From: Rhizobiaceae bacterium
GTDB taxonomy: Bacteria > Pseudomonadota > Alphaproteobacteria > Rhizobiales > Rhizobiaceae
Length of the DNA stretch: 64,000 nucleotides
Direction of reading: 5' to 3'
Assembly (NCBI GenBank): GCA_019635775.1
Contig: JAHBYU010000014.1
Coordinates: forward strand, 62,001 to 126,000
The position numbers and the translations under genes were made by a program. The notes under the pieces were generated by a model. It was not told the origin of the DNA. It searched no databases and saw only the letters and a program-made list of their open reading frames with translations. This document shows positions 53,794 through 63,471 of the stretch, piece by piece; position 1 is the stretch's first letter, and the number at the start of each line of letters is the position of its first letter.

Positions 53794-53847
53794 CCGCCGT
53801 TCATACGTGCTATACGCGCGGGGATAGAAGAGGCCGAGGTATCCGAC

Positions 53848-54447
53848 ATGGCAGAACGAATGGTGCTCGCTTCCGGTAGTCGCTTCCGGAAAGCAATGCT
53901 TGAAGCTGCAGGTATTGATATCGATGTGATACCTGCCGAAATCGACGAGCGGGCGGTTGAGAAGACGCTTGAAGGCACGGGCGCGTCCCCCGATGAGGTT
54001 GCGCAGATCCTGGCCGAGGCAAAGGCGCTGGATGTGAGCGAGAAGAATCCGGGCCGTCTGGTGCTCGGCTGCGACCAGACGCTGTCCCTTGCCGGGGAGC
54101 TCTTTCACAAGCCGACAGACATGGAAAGCGCCCGACATCATCTGCTCGCACTTTCAGGAAAAACCCATCAACTGAACAGCGCCGCCGTCCTGGCCCGCAG
54201 CGGGGAAACGATCTGGCGTCATGTGGGTGTTGCAAGCCTGACCATGCGAAAGCTGGACCCAGCTTTCATAGGAAGGCATCTGGCTCGTGTCGGGCCAGTC
54301 GCGCTGAATTCCGTTGGTGCCTACCAGATAGAGGGTGAGGGGGTTCAGCTCTTCGAGAAGATCGAAGGCGACCACTTCACCATCGTCGGCCTGCCATTGT
54401 TGCCCTTGCTCAGGGAACTTAGGGCTATCGGAGCTATCGATGGCTGA
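53848..54447 (+). CDS. maf: Maf-family nucleoside triphosphate pyrophosphatase
   Basis: 199 residues. Nucleotide pocket [20 protein letters not shown] with the active-site Asp, and [18 protein letters not shown]. Members hydrolyse non-canonical or modified NTPs. It overlaps aroE by 8 bases (54440-54447). Confidence 0.92.
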   Translation: MAERMVLASGSRFRKAMLEAAGIDIDVIPAEIDERAVEKTLEGTGASPDEVAQILAEAKALDVSEKNPGRLVLGCDQTLSLAGELFHKPTDMESARHHLLALSGKTHQLNSAAVLARSGETIWRHVGVASLTMRKLDPAFIGRHLARVGPVALNSVGAYQIEGEGVQLFEKIEGDHFTIVGLPLLPLLRELRAIGAIDG

Positions 54448-55309
54448 TTCCGTTCCGGTCAGCGCCTTCGTCTGCGGGCATCCCATCGCGCATTCGCGTT
54501 CGCCAAAAATCCACAATCACTGGCTTAGGCAATATGGCATCGCGGGAAGCTACGTCCCGATCGACGTGTTACCGCATGACGCGGCAACCTTCTTTTCCAC
54601 ACTGCGCAGCCAGGGACTGGCGGGCGGAAACGTCACGATCCCGCACAAGGAAGCCGCGTTTGCCGCGGTCGAGCGACGCGATGAAGCCGCGGATCTGATC
54701 GGTGCGGTCAATACGCTCTGGTTCGAAGACGATCTGCTGATCGGCGGCAATACCGATGCTTTAGGATTCGCGGCAAATCTCGATGAGTTTGCATCCGGGT
54801 GGACGCAGTCGGGGCCGGCGCTGGTGCTCGGCGCCGGTGGTGCGGCGCGAGCGGTGATCCATGCGCTGAAGCAGAGGGGATTCCGGGACATAAGAATCGT
54901 CAACCGGACCGTCGCTCGGGCTGTCGAACTGGCAGATCGCTTCGGGATGGGAATCTCCGCTCATCCGCCAGCAGCGCTTCGGGAACTGCTGTCCGATGCT
55001 GGCCTGCTGGTCAACACGACGGCCCTCGGTATGGCGGGGAAAGGCGATGCCGACGCCATGGCGGCGAATCCTGAAATGCTGCCGCGGCATGCCGTCGTTA
55101 CAGACATTGTCTATGTACCCCTTGAGACCCCGCTTCTTGCCGCAGCGCGAGCGCTCGGTCTCAAGACGGTCGATGGGCTCGGTATGCTACTCCATCAGGC
55201 AGTACCCGGGTTTGAGCGATGGTTCGGCGTACGACCAAATGTGACAAGGGAGTTGAGGGACATGATCGTCGCGGATATGGCGCCGACAGCTTCGGTAAGA
55301 AGTTCATGA
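54440..55309 (+). CDS. aroE: shikimate dehydrogenase
   Basis: 289 residues. Shikimate site [10 protein letters not shown], catalytic Lys in [25 protein letters not shown] loop [15 protein letters not shown] and the C-terminal GLGMLLHQA. It reduces 3-dehydroshikimate with NADPH in aromatic amino acid synthesis. The start at 54440 lies inside maf, and its TGA overlaps the coaE start (ATGA). Confidence 0.95.
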   Translation: MADSVPVSAFVCGHPIAHSRSPKIHNHWLRQYGIAGSYVPIDVLPHDAATFFSTLRSQGLAGGNVTIPHKEAAFAAVERRDEAADLIGAVNTLWFEDDLLIGGNTDALGFAANLDEFASGWTQSGPALVLGAGGAARAVIHALKQRGFRDIRIVNRTVARAVELADRFGMGISAHPPAALRELLSDAGLLVNTTALGMAGKGDADAMAANPEMLPRHAVVTDIVYVPLETPLLAAARALGLKTVDGLGMLLHQAVPGFERWFGVRPNVTRELRDMIVADMAPTASVRSS

Positions 55310-55929
55310 TCCTGCTCGGTCTGACTGGCTCGATAGGGATGGGCAAGTCGACAACCGCGAAGATGTTTTCGGACTTCGGTGTTCCAGTCCATGATTCAGA
55401 CGAAGCAGTCCATCGGCTCTACAGAGGCAAGGCGGCGCCTCTCGTGGAGGCCGCGTTCCCGGGAACGACCAGCGGTGGTGTCGTCGATCGTGCAAAGCTG
55501 GCAGAGAGGGTGCTGGGTGACACAGCGGCGCTGAAAAGGCTCGAAGATCTTGTTCACCCCATGATCCGCGCTGACGCGACTGCTTATCTGAAGCCATTTC
55601 ATGCAGCTGGAGCGCCGCTTGCCGTCCTCGATATCCCGCTTCTTTACGAGACGGACGGCCGAGACCGGGTCGATCTGGTCGTTGTGGTAACCGCACCTGC
55701 CGAGGTGCAGCGGCAACGCGTCCTGGCCAGACCCGGCATGACCGAGGAGAAATTCCGCAAGATACTGTCCAAGCAGGTACCCGACGCAGACAAGCGCCGG
55801 ATGGCGGATTTCATCATAGACACAAGCCTCGGCGTGGAGGCTGCTCGCCGGCAGGTCGCCGACATCATCGAGAAACTGACAGGCAAGCGCCCGATGCCCG
55901 CGAGCGAGACTGCGGGCGAAAGCCTGTAG
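55306..55929 (+). CDS. coaE: dephospho-CoA kinase
   Basis: 207 residues. P-loop GLTGSIGMGKST at the N-terminus, DSDEAVHRLY, VLDIPLLYETD and the lid QRQRVLARPGMTEEKF. It phosphorylates dephospho-CoA, the last step of CoA synthesis. The start at 55306 overlaps aroE by 4 bases. Confidence 0.95.
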   Translation: MILLGLTGSIGMGKSTTAKMFSDFGVPVHDSDEAVHRLYRGKAAPLVEAAFPGTTSGGVVDRAKLAERVLGDTAALKRLEDLVHPMIRADATAYLKPFHAAGAPLAVLDIPLLYETDGRDRVDLVVVVTAPAEVQRQRVLARPGMTEEKFRKILSKQVPDADKRRMADFIIDTSLGVEAARRQVADIIEKLTGKRPMPASETAGESL

Positions 55930-56013
55930 CCTCGGCAGTGGACGCACCCCTCAATTTCCTTGCGACGGTACCCTGAAAATCCCATCCTCTGATGGCAGGG
56001 AGTTGCTGATTCG

Positions 56014-56724
56014 ATGCGGGAAATTGTCTTCGATACTGAAACGACCGGCCTGGATTGGCGCGAAGACCGGGTGATCGAGCTTGGCGGCATCGAGCTCGTC
56101 AACCGGTTTCCGACCGGGCGCACCTTTCACAGATACATCAACCCGCAGGGCCGGCAGATCAATCCGGAGGCGCAAGCGGTCCATGGGATAAGCATGGCTG
56201 ATCTGGACGGCAAGCCAACCTTTCCCGACATTGCCGCCGAGTTTCTGGAGTTCATCGACGGGGCGCATCTCATAGCGCACAACGCCAGCTTCGATATCAA
56301 TTTCCTCAACGCCGAGTTCGGCCGGCTTGGCCATCCGGAAGTCGAGCAGACCCGTGTGATCGACACGCTGGCCATCGCCAAGCGCAAGCATCCGATGGGA
56401 CCCAATTCGCTCGACGCTCTTTGCCGGCGGTATGGCGTTGACAACAGTCACCGGACAAAGCACGGAGCGCTGCTCGATTCCGAGCTTCTCGCGGAAGTCT
56501 ACATAGAACTTATCGGTGGCAAGCAGGCCGCATTGAGCCTTGATACGTTTGTCGCGTCAGCCGAAACAATCGAGATCGCGACGGTGGAAATAACCGTGCG
56601 GCAGCGACCCGTGCCGCTGGCACCACGGATCAGCGAAATAGAATTCGAAGCCCATGCGGCGCTTGTGAAGGAAATTGGCGAAAAGGCCGTCTGGATGAAG
56701 CTGGCTGAGGGCAACCGGGCGTGA
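56014..56724 (+). CDS. dnaQ: DNA polymerase III epsilon subunit (proofreading exonuclease)
   Basis: 236 residues. Exo I IVFDTETTGLDW, Exo II HNASFDINFL, Exo III HGALLDSELLAEVY. A C-terminal extension (about 185-236) links to the alpha subunit in this family. Last gene of the rightward run maf-aroE-coaE-dnaQ, followed by a terminator. Confidence 0.95.
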   Translation: MREIVFDTETTGLDWREDRVIELGGIELVNRFPTGRTFHRYINPQGRQINPEAQAVHGISMADLDGKPTFPDIAAEFLEFIDGAHLIAHNASFDINFLNAEFGRLGHPEVEQTRVIDTLAIAKRKHPMGPNSLDALCRRYGVDNSHRTKHGALLDSELLAEVYIELIGGKQAALSLDTFVASAETIEIATVEITVRQRPVPLAPRISEIEFEAHAALVKEIGEKAVWMKLAEGNRA

Positions 56725-56773
56725 GCAGGGATTGAATTAGCAACACAGCGCCGACAATTGGACCGCAAACAAA

Positions 56774-56800
56774 ACCCGGCACGAGGCCGGGTCTTTCGTT
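56774..56800. terminator. bidirectional Rho-independent terminator (dnaQ/secB)
   Basis: ACCCGGC (56774-56780) pairs with GCCGGGT (56786-56792), 5-base loop, followed by ctttcgtttc on the plus strand; on the minus strand the stem is followed by TTTTGTTTG. It lies between the convergent dnaQ and secB stops. Confidence 0.8.
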
Positions 56801-56823
56801 TCAATCGAAAGCAGACCAGTCAG

Positions 56824-57321
56824 CTAGCTGACCTGACCCTTGGCCTTCGCCTGATCCTCGGCCAATTTCTGCTGGAACATCTGGGCGAAATCGATCGGGT
56901 CGAGCATCAGCGGCGGGAAGCCACCGTTGCGGGTCGCCTCGGCAATGATCTGGCGTGCGAACGGGAAGAGAAGCCGCGGGCATTCGATGAACAGAAGCGG
57001 CAGCATATGCTCTTGTGGGAAGCCTTCGATCCGGAAGACGCCCCCGTAGACCAGCTCCACGTTGAAAAGCACGTCCTTCTCGAGCGAAGCCTTCGCGTTG
57101 AGCGTGAGATTGACGTCGAATTCCTTGTCAGACAGCGGATTGGCGTTGACGTTGACGTTGATGGCGATGCCCGGAGCCTTCTCGCGGGCCCGCAGGGAAT
57201 TCGGAGCCCCGGGGCTTTCGAAGGAAAGATCCTTTACGTATTGCGCAAGCACGCTGAGCGTCTGCTTGCCTTCGCCGTTCCCGTTCGGTGCAGCGCCCGC
57301 CGGTTTGTCTTCGTTGGCCAT
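56824..57321 (-). CDS. secB: protein-export chaperone SecB
   Basis: 165 residues. [29 protein letters not shown], and [21 protein letters not shown] with PLMLDPIDF match SecB. It holds precursor proteins unfolded for SecA. Convergent with dnaQ, 144 bases from the fxsA stop on the same strand. Confidence 0.95.
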   Translation of the reverse strand: MANEDKPAGAAPNGNGEGKQTLSVLAQYVKDLSFESPGAPNSLRAREKAPGIAINVNVNANPLSDKEFDVNLTLNAKASLEKDVLFNVELVYGGVFRIEGFPQEHMLPLLFIECPRLLFPFARQIIAEATRNGGFPPLMLDPIDFAQMFQQKLAEDQAKAKGQVS

Positions 57322-57464
57322 AAAGCCGATCCTTGTCTTCTTGTGGCCGACGGCAACATGCCGCAGGCCGCCTCCGTTTTAAAATCGGGCGTTGGCTAGC
57401 ATGGCGGGTCGGGCAAGACAAGGTTTGCCTCTCGACGGCCGGAAAGCCTGGCTCAAGCTTGCCT

Positions 57465-57971
57465 TCAGTCCTTCTCGATGCGCCGCCAGGGCGAATCTGT
57501 CGACCGGGTATCTTCGTCACTGTCAGGATCGCGACTGTATTCATCGATGTCGAGATCAATCGTCTGGCCACGCGATCGGCGCTCGGAGGAGAAGCCCGAG
57601 AATCCCTGCGATACGACTACAATACGCTTCTGCAGAAACCGCCATGCCAAATGCCGCACGGGCGGAAGCAGGAGCGCGAGGCCCAGCAGATCGGTAACGA
57701 AGCCCGGGATGAGGAGGAGAATCGCCGATACGACCATCATGGCGCCATTGGCGAGCTGCCGGCTTGGATCCCTGCCGGCATCCATCTCCCTGCGGACGCG
57801 CTCCATGGTTCCGAGACCCTGGATGCGCAGCAGGGCCGCACCGGCTACCGCTGCTCCAATCACCAGTCCCAGTGTGGCCAGCACGCCGATTTGCCGCCCC
57901 ACTAGGATGAAACCGGCGATTTCAAGGAAAGGCAGTGCCAGCAGGAAAATGGAAATGAATGGGATTCGCAT
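57465..57971 (-). CDS. fxsA: FxsA-family membrane protein
   Basis: 168 residues, with hydrophobic segments at about 5-25, 27-47 and 75-100; the FxsA core reads PFLEIAGFILVG at the start and LLLIPGFVTDLLGLALLLPPVR. A polar acidic tail follows. FxsA was named for suppressing F exclusion of phage T7 in E. coli; the normal role is unclear. Divergent from the Tim44-like gene. Confidence 0.9.
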   Translation of the reverse strand: MRIPFISIFLLALPFLEIAGFILVGRQIGVLATLGLVIGAAVAGAALLRIQGLGTMERVRREMDAGRDPSRQLANGAMMVVSAILLLIPGFVTDLLGLALLLPPVRHLAWRFLQKRIVVVSQGFSGFSSERRSRGQTIDLDIDEYSRDPDSDEDTRSTDSPWRRIEKD

Positions 57972-58142
57972 CAGCCATTAATCATCAACATGCCGTTAGC
58001 AGAACCAAATAGCCTGCGGCTGGCGCTTTTTGTGGTAGATATGTATGCAGGCGTTGAATTTGAATGACGGTCGCCTGCGTTCTATATGCAGGTTGCAGCC
58101 TGCCTGCCGGCGGCTGGAGAAACAAGGGTTTTGGAAGAAGAC

Positions 58143-58853
58143 ATGGAATTCTTCGACTTCGGTACGATTTTTTTCCTCATCGCTGCGGTGGTGATCTTCT
58201 TCCAGTTGCGGAATGTGCTTGGCCGCCGCACGGGTAACGAGCGGCCACCGTTCGATCCCTATACGGCAGGGCGCACGGCCAAGGATGCTCCTGCCAAAAC
58301 ATCCGAGAACGTTGTATCGCTGCCGCGGGGCAGAAAGACGCCCGTCGAGGGTGTCGAGGATAGCTACGCCGAGATCGACGCATTCGAAAAGCCGGGCAGC
58401 GAGCTGAACAAGGGTCTGCGCGCGATCAGGGACGCCGACCCGACCTTCGAGCCCAAGAGCTTCATTGAAGGCGCGAAGATGGCCTATGAGATGATCGTTA
58501 TGGCTTACGCGGACGGCGACCGGAAAACCCTGAAGAATCTGTTGTCGCGGGAGGTATTCGACGGTTTTGTCGCAGCGATCGCGGATCGCGAATCTCGCTC
58601 GGAGAAGGTGCAGTCCTCTTTTGTCGGTATCGACAAGATCAACATCGTTTCAGCCGAAATGAAGGGGTCTGAGGCTCATGTGACGTTGCGCGTGGTCAGC
58701 GAACTCATCTCCGCCACGCGTGACAAGGCGGGGGAAGTCATCGACGGAGACCCGGAAACCGTGGCCGAGGTCAAGGACGTCTGGACGTTTGCGCGCGACA
58801 CCCGTTCCAAGGATCCCAACTGGAAGCTGGTTGCGACCGAAGAGGAAGAGTAG
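58143..58853 (+). CDS. Tim44/TimA-domain membrane-anchored protein
   Basis: 236 residues. One N-terminal membrane helix (about 5-22), a variable linker, and a Tim44-like C-terminal domain (about 85-230) with FIEGAKMAYEMIVMAYADGDRKTLKNLLS as its marker (two adjacent helices). Bacterial relatives are inner-membrane proteins of unknown function, similar to mitochondrial import component Tim44. GGAAGAAG precedes the ATG. It precedes mltA by 21 bases. Confidence 0.9.
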   Translation: MEFFDFGTIFFLIAAVVIFFQLRNVLGRRTGNERPPFDPYTAGRTAKDAPAKTSENVVSLPRGRKTPVEGVEDSYAEIDAFEKPGSELNKGLRAIRDADPTFEPKSFIEGAKMAYEMIVMAYADGDRKTLKNLLSREVFDGFVAAIADRESRSEKVQSSFVGIDKINIVSAEMKGSEAHVTLRVVSELISATRDKAGEVIDGDPETVAEVKDVWTFARDTRSKDPNWKLVATEEEE

Positions 58854-58874
58854 GTCGTTTGCGGGCGCGCGTGA

Positions 58875-59990
58875 ATGGACACCGTCCCGCTGTCATCCTG
58901 TTTCAGGCAAGTCGCCTTTGCCGACCTGGACGGATGGCTGGAAGACGATCATTTGGAAGCCTACAGGGCCTTCCGGCGATCGGCATTCCAAGCCCTTGAA
59001 AGGCCATACAGGACGGGATCCCTTGGAGTCGCCTTTGAGAGCTTTCGCCAAGCCTATCGCGATTCACGTGAAACACTGGCCGCAAACGCCGCTTCGGCAC
59101 GTGCGTTCTTTGAGGAGCACTTCGTTCCGGCGTTGGTCATTCCTGAATCGACAGGGCGGGGATTTATAACGGGCTTCTATGAGCCTGTGGTGGACGCCTC
59201 GCCGGTACCGACGGATACATTCGTCGTACCCCTGCTTGCCCGGCCTGCTGATCTTGTGGACGTCGATGATACGAACAGACCAGCAGGGATGGACCCCTAC
59301 CTGGCGTTTGGCCGGGTGAAAGGCCCGAGCCTGACCGAATACCATGATCGCCAGGCGATTGAGCAGGGTGCTTTGGCGGATGAGGGCCTGGAGATCGCCT
59401 GGCTCGAAAGCCGGATTGATGCCTTCTTTATCCACGTCCAGGGAGCCGCGAGGCTCAATATGACCGACGGGAGCGCGCGGCGTGTGACCTACGCCGCGAA
59501 GTCGGGTCAGCGTTTCACGGGCATAGGCAAGGTGCTTGCCGATCTCGGCGAGATTCCTCTCGAACGCGTGACGATGCAGTCCATTCGCGCCTGGCTCGCA
59601 TCGCATCCGGAGCGCCACGACGAGATCCTGTGGAAGAATCGCTCCTACATCTTTTTCCGCGAAGCGATGGTGGATGACCCGACGCTGGGCCCTGTTGCGG
59701 CAGCAAAGGTCCCGTTGACCCCAGGCCGTTCCTTGGCCGTCGACCGATTGCTGCATACCTTTGGAACGCCCTTCTTCATTCACGCGCCATCGTTGAACGC
59801 TTTCGGAGGACAGGGCTTTCGCAGACTCATGATCGCGCAGGACACTGGTTCGGCGATCGTGGGCCCGGCCCGGGGCGATCTCTTCGTGGGGTCCGGGGAC
59901 GAAGCCGGCGAGATTGCAGGGGTTGTTCGCAATGCGGCGGATTTCTACGCCCTCCTGCCTCGCGGCCTTGTCGAAGGTGGCTCGACGTGA
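58875..59990 (+). CDS. mltA: MltA-family lytic transglycosylase
   Basis: 371 residues. MltA core GRGFITGFYEPVVDAS, AGMDPYLAFGRVKGPSL, IQGSA-type segment FFIHVQGAARLNM, and the C-terminal 3D domain AQDTGSAIVGPARGDLF with catalytic-type Asp. There is no signal peptide or lipobox, although the enzyme should work in the periplasm, and the upstream stop leaves no room for a longer start. Similar lack of a signal is seen in other Rhizobiales as I recall. Contains a parS-like site at 59060. Stop overlaps the Smr gene start. Confidence 0.9.
   Translation: MDTVPLSSCFRQVAFADLDGWLEDDHLEAYRAFRRSAFQALERPYRTGSLGVAFESFRQAYRDSRETLAANAASARAFFEEHFVPALVIPESTGRGFITGFYEPVVDASPVPTDTFVVPLLARPADLVDVDDTNRPAGMDPYLAFGRVKGPSLTEYHDRQAIEQGALADEGLEIAWLESRIDAFFIHVQGAARLNMTDGSARRVTYAAKSGQRFTGIGKVLADLGEIPLERVTMQSIRAWLASHPERHDEILWKNRSYIFFREAMVDDPTLGPVAAAKVPLTPGRSLAVDRLLHTFGTPFFIHAPSLNAFGGQGFRRLMIAQDTGSAIVGPARGDLFVGSGDEAGEIAGVVRNAADFYALLPRGLVEGGST
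59060..59075. other. parS-like site (in mltA)
   Basis: CGATTCACGTGAAACA, 14 of 16 bases of the consensus; it encodes DSRET in MltA. The only site right of the origin in this window. Confidence 0.75.
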
Positions 59991-60514
59991 GTCAGCGCAC
60001 AAAGCCCTTGAGCGACGAAGACCGGGTCCTCTGGAGCCTTGTCGCTCGATCTGCCACGCCCCTCAAAGGACGAAAGGCAATCGAGGGCGTTCCGTCGAAA
60101 CCTGTTGCCGAGGCAAAACCGGTCCCGGAGAAGGGCCCGCCGCCTGCTATCCAGGCTCCCATGCCGCCGAAGCGCCCGATTGTTGCTCAGACGCTCGACA
60201 AGCCAACCATCGAGAAACTCTCGCGCGGAAAACTGCCAATCGAGGGCAGGGTCGACCTGCACGGGATGACGCAAGGCGAGGCCCACGCCCTGCTCCTTTC
60301 CTTTCTGCAGAGGGCGAGTGAACGCGGCATTCGCTATGTGCTGATCATCACCGGAAAGGGATTTTCGTCTGGCGGAGACGGGATCCTGCGTCGTCAGGTT
60401 CCAGCCTGGCTATCCACTCCACCGTTTCGCGCTTTGGTGTCCAGCCACGACATATCCGCCCGCCATCACGGAGGCGAAGGCGCCCTTTACGTCCGGCTGA
60501 GGAAAAAGGGGTGA
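59987..60514 (+). CDS. Smr/MutS2-domain protein
   Basis: 175 residues. A disordered Pro/Lys-rich N-terminal half, then the Smr domain (about 90-175): RVDLHGMTQGEAHALL, IRYVLIITGKGF and a final RHHGGEGALYVRLRKKG. Smr domains nick or bind nucleic acids. GTGA overlap with mltA upstream and with the HTH gene downstream. Confidence 0.9.
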   Translation: MSQRTKPLSDEDRVLWSLVARSATPLKGRKAIEGVPSKPVAEAKPVPEKGPPPAIQAPMPPKRPIVAQTLDKPTIEKLSRGKLPIEGRVDLHGMTQGEAHALLLSFLQRASERGIRYVLIITGKGFSSGGDGILRRQVPAWLSTPPFRALVSSHDISARHHGGEGALYVRLRKKG

Positions 60515-60894
60515 CACCGCTTGGCGAAAAGCTCCGCGACCTGCGGCGGCAGAAAGGCGTGAGCCAGAAGGAGATGGCGCAGGCCATCGGCGTGAGTGCT
60601 GCCTACCTCTCCGCGCTCGAACATGGCAGGCGCGGCGTGCCGACCTGGGTCATGCTCCAGAAGATCATCGGCTACTTCAATGTCATCTGGGACGATGCCG
60701 AGGAAGTCCTCAAACTCGCCGACCAGTCTCATCCCCGGATCGTGATCGATACGTCCGGTCTTTCCCCCGAAGCGACCCAACTGGCCAACACGCTTGCCGA
60801 CCGCATTGCCGTGCTGGATGCGGATACGATCACGCGGCTCCTGGAGATAATGGGCAGCCGGGAGAACAGGGCGCCGGCACGCTACGACGACTAG
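60511..60894 (+). CDS. XRE-family helix-turn-helix protein
   Basis: 127 residues. Cro/C1-type HTH at about 4-60: LGEKLRDLRRQKGVSQKEMA and SAAYLSALEHGRRGVP. The C-terminal part (about 75-110) is helical. The start is a GTG in GTGA overlap with the Smr gene. Target unknown; the position is conserved in Rhizobiales, so it is probably a core regulator. Confidence 0.88.
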   Translation: MTPLGEKLRDLRRQKGVSQKEMAQAIGVSAAYLSALEHGRRGVPTWVMLQKIIGYFNVIWDDAEEVLKLADQSHPRIVIDTSGLSPEATQLANTLADRIAVLDADTITRLLEIMGSRENRAPARYDD

Positions 60895-60924
60895 CTAGAG
60901 CGGTAGTTGCCTGGCTGGTGACGA

Positions 60925-61908
60925 TCAGAACAGCGCCTGCAGTTCGGCCATCTTGTCGTTGACCAGCCAGCCGTAATAGTTCTCCTCGGGATAGCGCGGC
61001 GGCTCGCCGTTGGCCGCCCGCTGATCGTTCTCGCGCTTCAAGGCCGCGGCCCGGGCGTCGGGATTGCCGATATTATAGAGCGTCGCGGTCACGCCGGGAT
61101 TCTGGGAAATGTCGAACCCCGCGATCCGGGCATAGGCGTCGATCGACGTCCTCAACGTCGCGGCGACGTAATTCAGCGTCAGGTCGGGGTCCATGATCGT
61201 CTCATAGACCTGGTTTGGCTTCGCGGCATCCAGCCTCGGCAGGCCCGAGACCTGGTTGACGAGATCGCTCATCTGAAGGGCGGTCAGGGGGCTCATCTGG
61301 CCGAGGCCGAAGGTCTGACCCGCATAGTAGGGTTGAAAGAACACCGCCGCGAAACGGTTGTCCGGAAAGGACTTGCCGTCAACCGACTTGCCCCTGAACG
61401 AGGTGTTCCAAACGCGTTCGCGGCAGGTCCAGAGCTGGTAACTGTCGGCAGAAGTGCAATCGGCGAACTGCGGGCGTTGCACGAAGTCATCCACGTCCTC
61501 GCCGTCATATTGAAACGACAAATCAGCGCTCAGGTAAGCGGCAGCCTTGACGTAGTAGGTCTGGAGCCGGTCGTAGGCGTCAACGTTGTAGGTGTGCTCG
61601 CCGACAATGGCTCCGACAATGTGCATCGGGTCGATGCCGTACTTGCCAGCCGTCTTGACGATCTTGGAACGCAGCTTCCGGTCGTTCTTCAGAAGCGAAT
61701 AGACCTTGCGGTACTTGGCCTCGAAGGTGGTGCCGCCGGCCTTGGTGCGCTTGGTGGACGCGCCGGGGACACCGGGCTGCTCGACCGACCGGTTGCCTGG
61801 AGGCACGACGGTCGCGGCCAACGCGGCACCCTGCAGGGCGACGACAAGGATTGCGGCCCAGAAGGCCCGCGCCAACGATGCATGTATGCCCGCAATATGC
61901 CTGATCAT
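60925..61908 (-). CDS. DUF1402 family secreted protein
   Basis: 327 residues. The ATG at 61908 gives a signal peptide (hydrophobic FWAAILVVALQGAAL, A-L-A-A cleavage). The rest resembles a lysozyme-like fold: GIDPMHIVGAIVGEHTYN and YAGQTFGLGQMSPLTAL, a GLxQ motif like that of transglycosylases. Cell-wall lysis is a guess from that motif; the family is uncharacterised. Downstream of hslU on the same strand, 139 bases away. Confidence 0.85.
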   Translation of the reverse strand: MIRHIAGIHASLARAFWAAILVVALQGAALAATVVPPGNRSVEQPGVPGASTKRTKAGGTTFEAKYRKVYSLLKNDRKLRSKIVKTAGKYGIDPMHIVGAIVGEHTYNVDAYDRLQTYYVKAAAYLSADLSFQYDGEDVDDFVQRPQFADCTSADSYQLWTCRERVWNTSFRGKSVDGKSFPDNRFAAVFFQPYYAGQTFGLGQMSPLTALQMSDLVNQVSGLPRLDAAKPNQVYETIMDPDLTLNYVAATLRTSIDAYARIAGFDISQNPGVTATLYNIGNPDARAAALKRENDQRAANGEPPRYPEENYYGWLVNDKMAELQALF

Positions 61909-62047
61909 CCGCCCGCACCCACGAGGGTTGCCCCTCAAACTGCCGCGCAAACTAGGAAATGCTCCCGCCTGAGTCGAGAGCAAACAGCTTTCCCGGTTGT
62001 CGCGGCCGACGGCGACGTGACCATGCGCCGTCCTTGCCCGGAGCCCA

Positions 62048-63358
62048 TTAAAGGATGAAACGCGACAAATCTGTGTTCCGGGCCATGTCCCCGACATGCT
62101 TCTGCACGTAGTCGGCGTCGATCGAGACAGTCGTGCCGTTGCGGTCCGGTGCGTCGAAGGAGATATCGTCCAGCACGCGCTCCATGACGGTCTGCAGACG
62201 CCGCGCGCCAATGTTCTCGACATTGGCGTTGAGATCGACGGCGATCTGGGCAAGGCTGTCGATGGCGTCGTCCGTGAAGTCGAGCGTCACGCCTTCGGTC
62301 GCCATGAGGGCGACATACTGCTTGATCAGGCTCGCCTCGGTCTCCGTCAGGATGCGAACGAAGTCTTCCTTTTCGAGCGCGCGCAGCTCGACACGGATCG
62401 GCAGGCGGCCTTGGAGCTCGGGCAGCAGGTCCGACGGCTTGGACACGTGGAAGGCGCCCGACGCGATGAACAGAATGTGATCCGTCTTCACCTGGCCGTA
62501 TTTGGTGGCGACCGTCGTTCCTTCGACCAGGGGAAGCAGGTCGCGCTGCACGCCTTCCCTCGAAGGTCCGCCTACGACGCCCGAGCGGGCGGCGATCTTG
62601 TCGATCTCGTCGAGGAAGACGATACCGTCATTCTCGGTAGATTCCAGCGCCTGGCGGATGACTTCGTCCTGGTCAAGCAGCTTGTCGGACTCGTCGTTGA
62701 CGAGAAGGTCGTACGAATCCTTCACCGTCGTCTTGCGCGTCTTGGTGCGCTTGCCGCCCATCGCCTTCTGCAGCATGTCGTTGATGTTGAGAACGCCCAC
62801 GCTGCCTCCAGGCATGCCGGGAATGTCGAAGCTGGGCATGCCGCCATTGCCGGTGTCGGCAACCTCGATCTCAATTTCCTTGTCGTCGAGTTCGCCGTCG
62901 CGCAGCTTCTTGCGGAAGCTGTCGCGCGTGGCGGGTGAGGCCGTCTTGCCGACAAGCGCCTCAAGGACACGTTCCTCGGCGTTTGCATGCGCGCGCGCCT
63001 TGACGTCCTCGCGCATCCTTTCGCGCACAAGACCGATGGCGATCTCGACAAGATCGCGGATGATCTGCTCGACGTCGCGGCCGACATAGCCCACCTCGGT
63101 GAACTTGGTTGCCTCGACCTTGACGAAAGGCGCGCCCGCCAGCCGTGCAAGGCGGCGCGATATCTCGGTCTTGCCGACACCGGTCGGGCCGATCATCAGG
63201 ATGTTCTTGGGCATGACCTCTTCGCGCATCTGGCCTTCCAGTTGCTGGCGACGCCACCGGTTGCGCAGGGCGATGGCCACGGCGCGCTTGGCGTCTTTCT
63301 GGCCGATGATGAAGCGGTCAAGTTCCGAAACTGTTTCGCGGGGAGAAAAGCTGGTCAT
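62048..63358 (-). CDS. hslU: HslUV protease ATPase subunit HslU
   Basis: 436 residues. Walker [20 protein letters not shown], pore motif [16 protein letters not shown], Walker [13 protein letters not shown], sensor/C-terminal [18 protein letters not shown]. It unfolds substrates for HslV peptidase. ATG at 63358 begins the conserved MTSFSPRE. hslV is not in the window; the next gene is DUF2585. Confidence 0.96.
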   Translation of the reverse strand: MTSFSPRETVSELDRFIIGQKDAKRAVAIALRNRWRRQQLEGQMREEVMPKNILMIGPTGVGKTEISRRLARLAGAPFVKVEATKFTEVGYVGRDVEQIIRDLVEIAIGLVRERMREDVKARAHANAEERVLEALVGKTASPATRDSFRKKLRDGELDDKEIEIEVADTGNGGMPSFDIPGMPGGSVGVLNINDMLQKAMGGKRTKTRKTTVKDSYDLLVNDESDKLLDQDEVIRQALESTENDGIVFLDEIDKIAARSGVVGGPSREGVQRDLLPLVEGTTVATKYGQVKTDHILFIASGAFHVSKPSDLLPELQGRLPIRVELRALEKEDFVRILTETEASLIKQYVALMATEGVTLDFTDDAIDSLAQIAVDLNANVENIGARRLQTVMERVLDDISFDAPDRNGTTVSIDADYVQKHVGDMARNTDLSRFIL

Positions 63359-63471
63359 GTCGGGGAGGGTACTCTTGGAACGGGTGTTGAAGCTTATGTA
63401 TGGGGCCTGAGCCCGCATACAAGATTAGGCCGCCGAGGCGACCGAAGAGCGACGTTCATGCGCGGACAGGC

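Noticed and set aside
61909-62253. N-terminal extension of the DUF1402 gene to 62253
   Set aside because: It overlaps hslU and would destroy the clear signal peptide at 61908.
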